Part shown: positions 1 to 7,384 of the stretch, piece after piece | Layout of the letters: the number at the start of each line of letters is the position of its first letter | How positions within the stretch are numbered: position 1 is the stretch's first letter | Assembly (NCBI GenBank): GCA_020846515.1 | Contig: JADLDX010000558.1 | Location: forward strand, 1 to 13,515 | Length of the DNA stretch: 13,515 bases | Reading direction: 5' to 3' | Origin: Pirellulaceae bacterium | Lineage (GTDB): Bacteria; Planctomycetota; Planctomycetia; Pirellulales; Pirellulaceae | Program-made: the position numbers and the translations under genes | The notes under the pieces: model-generated | What the model was told of the DNA's origin: nothing | The model's input: only the letters and a program-made list of their open reading frames with translations | The model's database searches: none

Positions 1-213
1 GTCGGCTACCAGTAGCAAGATGATCAATAAGATAAAGCTGGCCGATATACCACCCATGACCAAGAAAAAGGGCGCATCGGATCGCTGACGCAATCGAGGC
101 AATTCTGCCTGGTTGGCCTGATAAGCTCCGGCAACAACTTTCGCGTTCGGCGGTTCTTCAGCCATGCTGCGCGGTGATGCGGCGTCCGCGCCCACCGGTT
201 GACCGCTATTCAT
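1..213 (-). CDS. Probable ABC transporter permease, N-terminal fragment (runs off left edge)
   Basis: The frame is open from an ATG at 213 to the window edge and gives 71 residues. A polar N-terminus of about 44 residues with several prolines and acidic residues is followed by a hydrophobic stretch starting near residue 46 (FFLVMGG, then ISASFILLIILLLVA), which reads as the first membrane helix. The ATG overlaps the stop of the preceding substrate-binding protein gene (ATGAATAG, 8 bases shared), so the two are translationally coupled. Binding-protein genes of the molybdate/sulfate class are usually followed by the membrane permease, and a cytoplasmic N-tail plus a first helix fits that. The permease call rests on context and this one helix; no permease signature loop is inside the window. 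A second ATG lies 14 codons downstream and could be the true start. Another kind of membrane protein is possible. Confidence 0.55.
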   Translation of the reverse strand, partial: MNSGQPVGADAASPRSMAEEPPNAKVVAGAYQANQAELPRLRQRSDAPFFLVMGGISASFILLIILLLVAD

Positions 214-1879
214 TGCCCGATTCGCTCGGTAACTCGCTGGCAGGCTTTCCAGACGCTTCGCCGGTTGTGTTCGCGCCGGATGTGTTCGCGTTAGATGCAC
301 TCGCGTCGGACTCAGGCTGGTTCTGAGGACTAGTCTTAAACTTGGATTTCAGGTCGCCCTTTAACTCTGGCTTCAGATCGGCTGACCATTGAAAGACTTC
401 GGCCAGAAAGGTCTCTTTCGACTCTGCCGAGTTCAGCAGTTCGAAAAGGCGGCCCGCCAGATGGGCATTGGGTGAATCGACCGCGACGGCAAACGGTTGC
501 GTGGCCACCGAACAAGGAATGCCGACGATGCGCACAGCATCCAGCACATCACCTGCTCCGGCCGCGTTGCTCAAATAGGCGACAGCCGCGTCCAAGCTAC
601 TGGCTCTTAGTTGGTTAACCAGCATGTCACCGGTGGGCGATTGCACAGTCACATTGGCCATGACTTCTTTTTCCACGCCACCTTCGCGCAATGGGTTTTG
701 CGTCAACCAACCCATAGCGCATTGTTTTTCATGCCCTACACCGACTCGCAAACCGGGTTTGCCCAAGTCTCGCAGGTCGCGAATGCCATGTGGATTGCCT
801 TTCTGTACCATGATCACCAGTTCGTTTTGGGAAACGTCGACCGGTGATGGAAACAGATCAGGGACGCTATTCATGAACTCTTTATCACACGCAAAGTAGG
901 CATCCGGATGTTGCCCGGCTTTCATCTGCGCGACCAGGATGCCACAGCCGTTGTATACGCGCACGACGCGCACGCCTTCGCGTTTCTCGAATTCAGTAAT
1001 GGTGCTGTCGATGGCTGGCCGCAACATCGAGCCGGCAAAAATGGATAGTTCAGGTTTGTCTTGCCAAACATCACCCTTCACAACTTGAAAGCCAAACTCG
1101 GTGTATTTCTTGAGACCCCGATCGCGAGCCGAGGCGAAGCGCGCAAAGTGCAGCGCCGCCGACGCTTGTTCGGTCGATTTGGTAACCGCCAGGGCAACAT
1201 CGGAAACCACATTGGCCAGCTCGGGAATCTTCACCGCTTGCAGTTTGGGGTAGGTGTGCAGCACGGCATCGTAGACGATGGCTGCGTCGGCGGCCCCGAC
1301 GACGATGTCGCTGGCGGCGTCATTTACCGTTGTGCGATACGCAGTGGTGGCTTGGGCCAGTTTGTCCCACAGATCCAGCTTCTGCAGTTGCTGGCGAGTC
1401 ACTTTGGTAATCGCGGCCGCATCCGGGCTGGCTTGAACTAAACGCACACCAGGCTTCAGCAGGTCATCAAAACTTTGAATGCCTTTGGGGTTGCCTTGGG
1501 CAACTGCGATCACGGCGTGCATTTTCGCCAGTGGCAACACTTCGGCCACCAAGCCCTTCTCGCGGGCCATATCGATGTAACTGCTGTCAGCCGGCAGGTA
1601 TAAATCACCAGACTTGCTGACCGACATCGACGAGAGCAACGTTTGTGATGGCCCGTATTGGACCTGCACTTCTCGCGCAAATTCTTGCTTGTAGTCGGCG
1701 ATCACCGCTTCGATGACCGCGCGATTGCTGGCCGCACAATAGAGCATCAGTGGTTGGACGGCGTCTCCGCCCGCACTGCTACCGTTAGTCCGCGTCTCAC
1801 GCTCGCCACGCATGAGCGTAAAGACCAATGCCAGGCCGACGATCAGCGAACCGAACAACAAAATTGTGGAACGTTGCAT
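206..1879 (-). CDS. Tandem-domain ABC substrate-binding protein, ModA-like (molybdate/oxyanion class)
   Basis: A 557-residue exported binding protein. Residues 5-23 form a hydrophobic signal or anchor segment; there is no lipobox cysteine, so it is either cleaved or stays anchored by this helix. Two homologous type II periplasmic binding domains follow, about 45-268 and 276-497. Matching landmarks occur in both: LYCAAS versus SIFAGS, GDLYLPAD versus PDAYFACD, VAQGNPKGI versus VQKGNPHGI, and an Ala-rich strand with Tyr (IVYDAV, Tyr203; VAYLSN, Tyr435). In ModA relatives the early Ser and the late Tyr help hold the oxyanion, so both pockets may bind ligand. The tail after 500 is low-complexity Ser/Asn/Thr/Ala/Gly. 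The ligand (molybdate, tungstate, sulfate type) cannot be fixed from sequence. The next gene, overlapping by 8 bases, is the probable permease. Upstream of the ATG a GGTGA sequence can serve as ribosome binding site, and TACAAT at 1916-1921 is a possible -10 box. Confidence 0.85.
   Translation of the reverse strand: MQRSTILLFGSLIVGLALVFTLMRGERETRTNGSSAGGDAVQPLMLYCAASNRAVIEAVIADYKQEFAREVQVQYGPSQTLLSSMSVSKSGDLYLPADSSYIDMAREKGLVAEVLPLAKMHAVIAVAQGNPKGIQSFDDLLKPGVRLVQASPDAAAITKVTRQQLQKLDLWDKLAQATTAYRTTVNDAASDIVVGAADAAIVYDAVLHTYPKLQAVKIPELANVVSDVALAVTKSTEQASAALHFARFASARDRGLKKYTEFGFQVVKGDVWQDKPELSIFAGSMLRPAIDSTITEFEKREGVRVVRVYNGCGILVAQMKAGQHPDAYFACDKEFMNSVPDLFPSPVDVSQNELVIMVQKGNPHGIRDLRDLGKPGLRVGVGHEKQCAMGWLTQNPLREGGVEKEVMANVTVQSPTGDMLVNQLRASSLDAAVAYLSNAAGAGDVLDAVRIVGIPCSVATQPFAVAVDSPNAHLAGRLFELLNSAESKETFLAEVFQWSADLKPELKGDLKSKFKTSPQNQPESDASASNANTSGANTTGEASGKPASELPSESGNE
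252..311 (-). repeat. Imperfect 15-base tandem repeats in the tail of the binding protein
   Basis: Four imperfect 15-base units end to end (267-281, 282-296 and 297-311 clear, 252-266 weaker) encode the pentapeptides SDASA, SNANT, SGANT and TGEAS. They form the low-complexity C-terminal tail. The period keeps the reading frame, so copy-number change would only alter tail length. Confidence 0.6.
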
Positions 1880-1890
1880 GGTGAATCACC
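1880..1890 (-). promoter_or_regulatory. Palindromic ribosome-binding region of the binding-protein gene
   Basis: GGTGATTCACC lies directly before the ATG and is an exact 11-base palindrome around a central T. Its first half (GGTGA) is the only Shine-Dalgarno-like sequence at a usable distance. The palindrome is short and may be chance. Confidence 0.35.
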
Positions 1891-2000
1891 AATTGTTGTG
1901 AGTATGAACCGCCCCATTGTAACTGACACCGACACGCTAAGCACGCCGACACGTCCGATTCGGGATTAAGGCACGCTTGGCCACTGGCAGGCTTAAGTAA

Positions 2001-2031
2001 CGATGGTCCCTGTATAGCACTTAGACCATCG
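2001..2031. promoter_or_regulatory. 8-base perfect inverted repeat, candidate operator or hairpin
   Basis: CGATGGTC at 2001-2008 and GACCATCG at 2024-2031 are exact inverted copies separated by 15 bases. The element sits in the 288-base gap between the 326-residue secreted protein and the binding-protein gene, about 120 bases upstream of the latter's ATG. It could be an operator dyad or an RNA stem-loop in the leader. It does not resemble the TATA-rich ModE site known from enteric bacteria. No other clear gene or RNA was seen in this gap. Confidence 0.4.
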
Positions 2032-2137
2032 AACAACCAGCATGCCTTTGATCAAGAACTCATGAATGAATTTGAACCAGACCCGGGGGGAGGTTCGAAA
2101 CCCGCCCAGTGTCAAACCCAGAGGTCCAACCCAGAGA

Positions 2138-2165
2138 CAAAACCCAGCTTTCGAGACGTGCTGGG
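2138..2165 (-). terminator. Possible intrinsic terminator after the 326-residue secreted protein
   Basis: On the minus strand, CCCAGC (2165-2160) and GCTGGG (2148-2143) form a 6-base stem around an 11-base loop, followed by TTTTGT. It begins three bases after the stop codon of the upstream gene. The stem is short and the T-run only four long, so strength is uncertain, but position fits a transcription end and would separate this gene from the ABC operon. Confidence 0.5.
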
Positions 2166-2167
2166 CT

Positions 2168-3148
2168 TTACTTCTTCTTGCCTTGCGGAATCGGGACTAA
2201 CTGCGGTGCTTGGTTCGGGTCAAATTCTTTTGGCGGTGGCGGCAATTGGCCAGCCTCGCCGAACAGCTCTCGTTCCCAGGGGGCCTGGAGGAGCAAATCA
2301 AAACCGGGATTGCGTTCTTTGACCTGGCACGAGCAAGCGCCGCACAAGTAACGCGTCAAATCGCCGATCGTACCGGCGTCCAAGGAGTCGGCTGGCAACA
2401 CCTCGAGCGCTCTGCCTCGCCCAAACACTGGCACGATTAACGGTTCATCGGCAGCCACGGCATCGGGATGGAAGCCACGAAACAAACCGATCAAGAATTG
2501 TTCGGCCTCGTCCTGGGGATCGATCTCGAGCACGGTGAACTGCATCAACAGAGGCAGCTCCGCGTACAGTTCTGAACCGGGCAAACCCAGGCCTTCCGGA
2601 AACTGCATCGTTCGACCGAGCTGCTTGAGCTCTCGATCGAGAAGCTGTTTGACTTGCGCATTGCGCTGCTGGTTACGAGATTTCAGTACGATCCAGACGA
2701 CCGAGTCGCCTTTGAGTAAGCGCTGGGTCAATTCCCGTCGCGCAGGTGAATCGAGCAGTTGAGCCGGTTTGAATTGATCCAGCTTGCCGTGCCAGCCATG
2801 GACCGCCTGCTTATCATTCACACTCGTGCGCACGACGACATAGGGAAGCTTGACGTCGGGTGAGTCTTTGAGCGTCAACCATAATTCTCGGTTGCGAACA
2901 TTTTTGTCCTGACCGATGCGCGAGCGCTGAACCACGATGTTGGCGCTACGCTGCGACGATCGCGCCGCGGCTTCTAACTCCTCAAGCATCTTGGCATGCG
3001 CATCGGAAAGCGCTTCGTCGTGTAAAACGATCACTTCGCATGCATCCGGTTGCCAGCGTTCCAATGCGTATCGGAACACCGGGATATTGCAGGCCCAGGC
3101 CGCAGTGGTGGCGAGGCAAATCGCGATGGCAAGCAAGCGAGATTTCAT
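2168..3148 (-). CDS. Exported cysteine-containing protein of unknown function
   Basis: A 326-residue protein with a classic Sec signal peptide (Lys-Arg N-region, hydrophobic core at 5-17) and a likely AWA cleavage site just before Cys20. The mature N-terminus begins CNIPVFRYALERW, a stretch I associate with uncharacterised secreted planctomycete and verrucomicrobial proteins. Because Cys20 would be residue +1, lipoprotein processing is conceivable, but Ala-Trp-Ala before it is a poor lipobox. Other cysteines are Cys37 and a CxxCxC cluster at 269-274, suitable for disulfides or metal binding. A GRGR motif lies at 243-246, and the C-terminus is Pro-rich and ends in three lysines. It starts 61 bases after the propeller gene, with AGGT as a modest ribosome binding site, so the two may be cotranscribed. 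No catalytic function can be assigned. Confidence 0.75.
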   Translation of the reverse strand: MKSRLLAIAICLATTAAWACNIPVFRYALERWQPDACEVIVLHDEALSDAHAKMLEELEAAARSSQRSANIVVQRSRIGQDKNVRNRELWLTLKDSPDVKLPYVVVRTSVNDKQAVHGWHGKLDQFKPAQLLDSPARRELTQRLLKGDSVVWIVLKSRNQQRNAQVKQLLDRELKQLGRTMQFPEGLGLPGSELYAELPLLMQFTVLEIDPQDEAEQFLIGLFRGFHPDAVAADEPLIVPVFGRGRALEVLPADSLDAGTIGDLTRYLCGACSCQVKERNPGFDLLLQAPWERELFGEAGQLPPPPKEFDPNQAPQLVPIPQGKKK

Positions 3149-3209
3149 GAATTACCTAAATCGTTCCAGGCACGTGAGCAACAACAAATCGGGGCAAACG
3201 CACCTGGCT

Positions 3210-6200
3210 TTACTTGACACCGTAGCACATTACTTGACCATCGACAGTTGTCATGAACAGTTTGCCTGCGGCACCGGCCATACCGTCCCAACTGGGCAGC
3301 GTGCCGAGTTCCAACCGTTGATCAACTTCACCAGTCGCGCAATTGACCGACAGTAGCAGACCACCCACTCCTCCGTTGAGCGCATCGTCTTGCGCGTTGA
3401 GCAGTTGCTGGACCTCGGCGTCTTTCTCCGACAGCTTCTTGAAGGTCTCTTCTTCATCGATCATGTCCAAGGGGCCGGCCACAAACAATTCATCACCGGC
3501 CAGCACCATGGCCCGCGCGTAGACGGGTATATCCGAAGTCCACTTGGGCTTGATCAAACTGTTGTTAGCCGCAGCGTTTTGGCCAGCAGGTTTGTTGTTG
3601 GCCGCATTGCCGCGAGCGTTTTTGCCCGGGCGGTTGGCATTGGCATTGGCATTGGCCGGTTTTTTGTTCGGACCGTCGTCAGCTGGTGCCGCCGCGTTGT
3701 TATTGGCATTTAATCGAGCCGGATTGTTGCTGAAGCGCACGCCTTTACCAGTATGGCCATCGATGGGCACACCACCTTCCAATGTGCCGTTGTTACGATG
3801 CAACGACAAGTCGCGTGCCGAGCCATCGTCGAAAGTGACCACCAGTCGTGGATCAGCACTCATCTCGGCATCGCTTTCGAATCGCTTCTTGACAGCCTCG
3901 GCATCCACGGATGCAAAGTACAGTCGTACTTCGTCGATGACACCGGTGAAACCGAACGGCGATTCGTAGTTACCCACAGCTCCGCCGATATCGGCGGCCA
4001 CTTCGAGACCTTGTGCAGGATCTTTGGTGAGCAAGCCGGTGGCCTGGCCGTTACCTGCCAATTCACCATCGACATACAGTTGCATGGCTCGGTTGTCTTG
4101 CAACACGCCAACGACATGATGCCAACCGCCGACGATGCGTCGCGTACCCTTGATGCTCGCCAGGTTGCCACCGGATCGAACATGGAACATGGGTAAGCCA
4201 CCCTCTAACGTCAGGGCAAAGCCTTCGGCTGGACCACCGCGAGCCACAATCACACCGTTGGGATTGGTGGCGGTCATCCAGGCTTCCAGCGTGATCGGTT
4301 TGCCAGTCGCGTCCAGGCTGGGCGATTTGGGGAACTGTGCAAAGGCTCCGGCACCGGCAGCGGCGTTGCCTTTGCCAAAGTCAGCCGGAATTTCCGGTGG
4401 ACTCGGCTCGGCCGCAAACAACTGATGCTCCATCGTGGTGGTCCAGCGCAAGTACTGTGGCTTGCGGCCGTATCCAAATACATAACCGTTGCCTTTGACC
4501 ATCAATTGACCCGAGGGAGCAAATCGTCCGGCTTGGAAGTAACCACCGTGTCCGCCGGCAAAGCTCTGCCCCAAGACCCAGTAGCTGCGATGAAACCAGG
4601 TGTCATCCAGAAAACCCATCGGTGCAAATAGATGCTCGCCCTCGCCGCGTTGCACGGAGGCTTGTTTAACAAAGTCACCTGAATTCGGTCCGATGGCCAG
4701 GCGTTTGCCTTCGAAGTCAAACTTCTGGGACTTCATGTACAGGAACTTGTCATCGGCCGACAAGATGTCAGGCAACCCGACCGGCATTTGAAGAATCTGC
4801 AGTTTCTCTTGCAAGTTATTGCCCGTGTCTGGATTGGTTTCATCCATGATGTTCTCAGTCAGCTTCTTGCCGTCGGCCACTTGCAAACGCAGCAGACGCA
4901 GGCCACCATCCAAAAAGTTGGACCGTCCAGCGACGCAGTACAGCACGTCATCGCGAACCAGCACACTGCCGTGCACTGGCCACAGAGACTCCAATTGCTC
5001 AAAAGCCATGGTGCGTCGATCCAGCGGCGCAGCGCGATATCGCCATACTAACGCACCATCTTTGTCATCCAGGCAGTAGACCCAACCGTCCGTGGCGCCA
5101 AAGACAACTCGGCCGCGATGGATCGTCGGTGGCGAGTCGATGCGGGCGCCGGCTGTGAACTTCCAGCGTTGCTTGCCTTGTTCTGCATCCAGTGCGAAGA
5201 GCGTATGGGAATCCGTTTGAGCCACATACACTAGGCCACCAGCGATCACGGGCGCTGTCAAGCGACCGCCCAGTTTTATCTTCCACTGTGGGCTGACGTT
5301 GGCCGGTATCGGCTTGGAAGCAGTGCCACTGCGCGCTGGGTCATGTCGATAGGTTGGCCAATCGTTGTCATTATCTGCTGTATACGACGCGGCCATCGGA
5401 CGTCCCCAGGCTGGTCCCTGCTCCAGTCGTCCCTCTTCGGGTACTTCGGCGGGAATGGGCCGCGTCGGGGCCATCGGCGCCAGCGCATTAAAGCCAAACA
5501 ACTTAGCTTCTGGATAGCAGGCACAGTCATGGGGCGGCGTGTAGGTCAAGCCATTGCAAGGCATGATGCCGTACAAGCAACCTCCACGTACCCAGTGATG
5601 GATGTCCCAGTTCTGTTGTTGGGGATCGACAAACTCGACCCCAGTGCGCGATGGAATGATAAAGTTGTCGGTAGCCTTGGCGATATAACATCGATGATGG
5701 AACCAGTAGGTATCGATGTTAGGTGGAAACTCCTTCTTGACTTCACCGGTCTTCGGATCGCGACCCGAGAAGATGCCGGTATCTTTTCCGGAGGTGGTGG
5801 GGGCTGACCAAACCAGACCTTGCATGACCATCAAGTCTTGCGGCGACTGGTAGCCAGAGTTCGGATGTTGGGCTGTCCACAGTTGCTTGCCATCAACTGC
5901 CGAAACGCTGATCATCTTGCCGTCGCCACCGGCATACAGCACGACATCTTCGTGTACGACCAGACGTGGACCAAAGTTGAAATTGAATTGGTTGCGGCGC
6001 GTCACCGGTTCGGTTTGCCACTGCACTTGACCGGTTCGTTGATGGATACTGACCAGTTTCTCACCATCATGGAAATAGACCTGATCTTTACCTGCGGCCA
6101 AGGTGAGTGGCGAGATCTTGGTCTGTTTGGCCCATAGCATACGTCCGCTCTCGGCTTCGAAGGCCATGACCACGCGTGGTTCTTCATTCCAGAACAGGTC

Positions 6201-7238
6201 GCGGGCCAACGCCTGGTCACCCACGGTTGGATTAACCGGCGTATAGTCGGCCAGTTCGGCTTTGCCCTTGCGCACAACCAGGAATAGCAAACCGTCGGTG
6301 TGGATGATCTCTTCGGTGCCATCGGTACCTGCGAACTCACGCAATGAATTGCCAGTGGCTGCGTCCAGCGCTGAGAGCGGGGCATCGTAACCAAGCGTGG
6401 TATAGACAACCTCTGCGGTCGAGACCAGGCGTCTGGATAGCTGCGTCGGTCCACTCTTTAATGGCCACAAATGACTTTGCCAGGTGGCAATGTCTCGTTT
6501 CCACAGAATGGTGCCGTTGAAGGCGTCGCGAGCAATCAGTTTCCATTTGGGTGGCAGTTGAATCGAAATGCGGCTGCCTTCGTCCATGATATAAAACATG
6601 CGCCCGTTGGTGGATACCAACGCGCTCATGCTGGCCATCCGATCATGGTGACGTGAGTAGCGTGGACTGCCGACCCACTGCAAATGCCGCGGCGGTGCCA
6701 CAACTTCGTCATGGGCCACAGCATTGCCGCTGGCATCATGCAGGAAGTGCGACCATTCATCGATGGCTTTCGTGCGCAGCTTGACGGTCTTTTGCCACTG
6801 ACCCTGTGCATCTTTAATCATGGCCACGCCATTGGGGACCAGGACACGCCTGACCTCTTCCATCGACACATCATCCAGTTGCTCGGCCACAAATAAGTTG
6901 ACGAGGTTATCGATGTAAGGCAACGTTCCACTAGCCAGTTGATCGACAGCTACCGGCCCATATATGTCGCTCTTCTGCAACTGCAAACGCATCCGCGCTA
7001 CCGCGTCGGCATCGCGGTCCAGGCCATGTACCTGGTAGGAATCGTTGGCTTTTAAGGCGGCCAGACGCTGGCCATCGCCTAAGCCCAACTGAACCACAAA
7101 GCCACCTTTAACACCAGAGTCCGCCAGTAACTGTTGCGCTTCTTGGATGCCATCGGCATGGACAAGTTGAAGACTGAACAGACTGGCCAAACTAGTCAGC
7201 AGAACCAGAGATCGACAAGAGATAGTTCGGATAAGCAT
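3210..7238 (-). CDS. Giant exported PQQ-type beta-propeller protein with methyltransferase-like N-domain and inserted LamG-like domain
   Basis: A 1342-residue protein with a signal peptide (1-29, hydrophobic LVLLTSLASLFSLQL, likely cut after VHA). Residues 37-142 look like a class I methyltransferase fold: GLGDG at 52-56, the acidic strand end GLDRDAD at 72-78, then the strand VPNGVAMI. Residues 180-580 and 625-935 hold propeller blades of PQQ/BamB type, with repeated AxDAxTG and LWK or RWK signatures (ARDAFNGTILWKRD, SALDAATG, FALDAEQGKQRWKF). Cys554, Cys561, Cys572 and Cys574 cluster between the two blocks. Residues 960-1120 are LamG/concanavalin-like (LEAWM, WHHVVGV, LYVDGELAG, IDEVRLY), and 1130-1172 resemble a second LamG start. 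An Asn/Ala-rich linker (1173-1228) leads to a last blade (1230-1342, ending VDGQVMCYGVK). No Shine-Dalgarno precedes the ATG, but the signal peptide supports this start; TATAAT lies at 7300-7305. Substrate and activity are unknown; an envelope carbohydrate-binding or assembly role is plausible. Confidence 0.8.
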   Translation of the reverse strand: MLIRTISCRSLVLLTSLASLFSLQLVHADGIQEAQQLLADSGVKGGFVVQLGLGDGQRLAALKANDSYQVHGLDRDADAVARMRLQLQKSDIYGPVAVDQLASGTLPYIDNLVNLFVAEQLDDVSMEEVRRVLVPNGVAMIKDAQGQWQKTVKLRTKAIDEWSHFLHDASGNAVAHDEVVAPPRHLQWVGSPRYSRHHDRMASMSALVSTNGRMFYIMDEGSRISIQLPPKWKLIARDAFNGTILWKRDIATWQSHLWPLKSGPTQLSRRLVSTAEVVYTTLGYDAPLSALDAATGNSLREFAGTDGTEEIIHTDGLLFLVVRKGKAELADYTPVNPTVGDQALARDLFWNEEPRVVMAFEAESGRMLWAKQTKISPLTLAAGKDQVYFHDGEKLVSIHQRTGQVQWQTEPVTRRNQFNFNFGPRLVVHEDVVLYAGGDGKMISVSAVDGKQLWTAQHPNSGYQSPQDLMVMQGLVWSAPTTSGKDTGIFSGRDPKTGEVKKEFPPNIDTYWFHHRCYIAKATDNFIIPSRTGVEFVDPQQQNWDIHHWVRGGCLYGIMPCNGLTYTPPHDCACYPEAKLFGFNALAPMAPTRPIPAEVPEEGRLEQGPAWGRPMAASYTADNDNDWPTYRHDPARSGTASKPIPANVSPQWKIKLGGRLTAPVIAGGLVYVAQTDSHTLFALDAEQGKQRWKFTAGARIDSPPTIHRGRVVFGATDGWVYCLDDKDGALVWRYRAAPLDRRTMAFEQLESLWPVHGSVLVRDDVLYCVAGRSNFLDGGLRLLRLQVADGKKLTENIMDETNPDTGNNLQEKLQILQMPVGLPDILSADDKFLYMKSQKFDFEGKRLAIGPNSGDFVKQASVQRGEGEHLFAPMGFLDDTWFHRSYWVLGQSFAGGHGGYFQAGRFAPSGQLMVKGNGYVFGYGRKPQYLRWTTTMEHQLFAAEPSPPEIPADFGKGNAAAGAGAFAQFPKSPSLDATGKPITLEAWMTATNPNGVIVARGGPAEGFALTLEGGLPMFHVRSGGNLASIKGTRRIVGGWHHVVGVLQDNRAMQLYVDGELAGNGQATGLLTKDPAQGLEVAADIGGAVGNYESPFGFTGVIDEVRLYFASVDAEAVKKRFESDAEMSADPRLVVTFDDGSARDLSLHRNNGTLEGGVPIDGHTGKGVRFSNNPARLNANNNAAAPADDGPNKKPANANANANRPGKNARGNAANNKPAGQNAAANNSLIKPKWTSDIPVYARAMVLAGDELFVAGPLDMIDEEETFKKLSEKDAEVQQLLNAQDDALNGGVGGLLLSVNCATGEVDQRLELGTLPSWDGMAGAAGKLFMTTVDGQVMCYGVK
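3634..3657 (-). repeat. Hexanucleotide tandem repeat encoding Asn-Ala pairs
   Basis: Four copies of a six-base unit (ttggca three times, then ttggcc) encode alternating Asn and Ala inside the Asn/Ala-rich linker, near residues 1195-1201, of the propeller protein. A simple in-frame repeat that could vary in length between strains. Confidence 0.75.
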
Positions 7239-7299
7239 GGCATTGAAGTTGGGGTTGAAAGCCTATCGAACGGAGGAGATTCCAACAAGGGTTGGCAAT

Positions 7300-7305
7300 A
7301 TTATA
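7300..7305 (-). promoter_or_regulatory. Candidate -10 box for the propeller gene
   Basis: The minus strand reads TATAAT here, an exact match to the bacterial -10 consensus, 61 bases before the ATG of the 1342-residue protein. No convincing -35 box is seen; a GC-rich hairpin occupies that area. Chance occurrence is possible. Confidence 0.35.
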
Positions 7306-7312
7306 ACGCAAA

Positions 7313-7328
7313 CGGCCCTTGCGGGCCG
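7313..7328 (-). terminator. GC-rich hairpin after the Gfo/Idh gene, weak terminator candidate
   Basis: CGGCCC and GGGCCG form a 6-base all-GC stem around a 4-base loop. On the minus strand it is followed by TTTGCGTT, so the T-run is broken. It lies 56 bases after the stop of the Gfo/Idh gene and just upstream of the candidate TATAAT of the propeller gene, a sensible place for a transcription end. Confidence 0.4.
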
Positions 7329-7384
7329 CCTGCTATTTATGGTCTGCGTTCAAGCTGAACAAGTTTGCTTAAAGCGAGAACGAT

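Noticed and set aside
1061..1441. 126-codon Gly/Arg-rich plus-strand frame
   Set aside because: Antisense to the substrate-binding protein gene, no start signal and no domain.
3544..3969. 141-codon Ala/Leu-rich plus-strand frame looking membrane-like
   Set aside because: It is antisense to the Asn/Ala linker and LamG part of the propeller gene; the composition reflects that repeat.
5500..5600. Possible haem-binding motif in the Cys-rich part of the propeller protein
   Set aside because: The cysteines (554, 561, 572, 574) do not form CxxCH, so cytochrome c type attachment is not supported.
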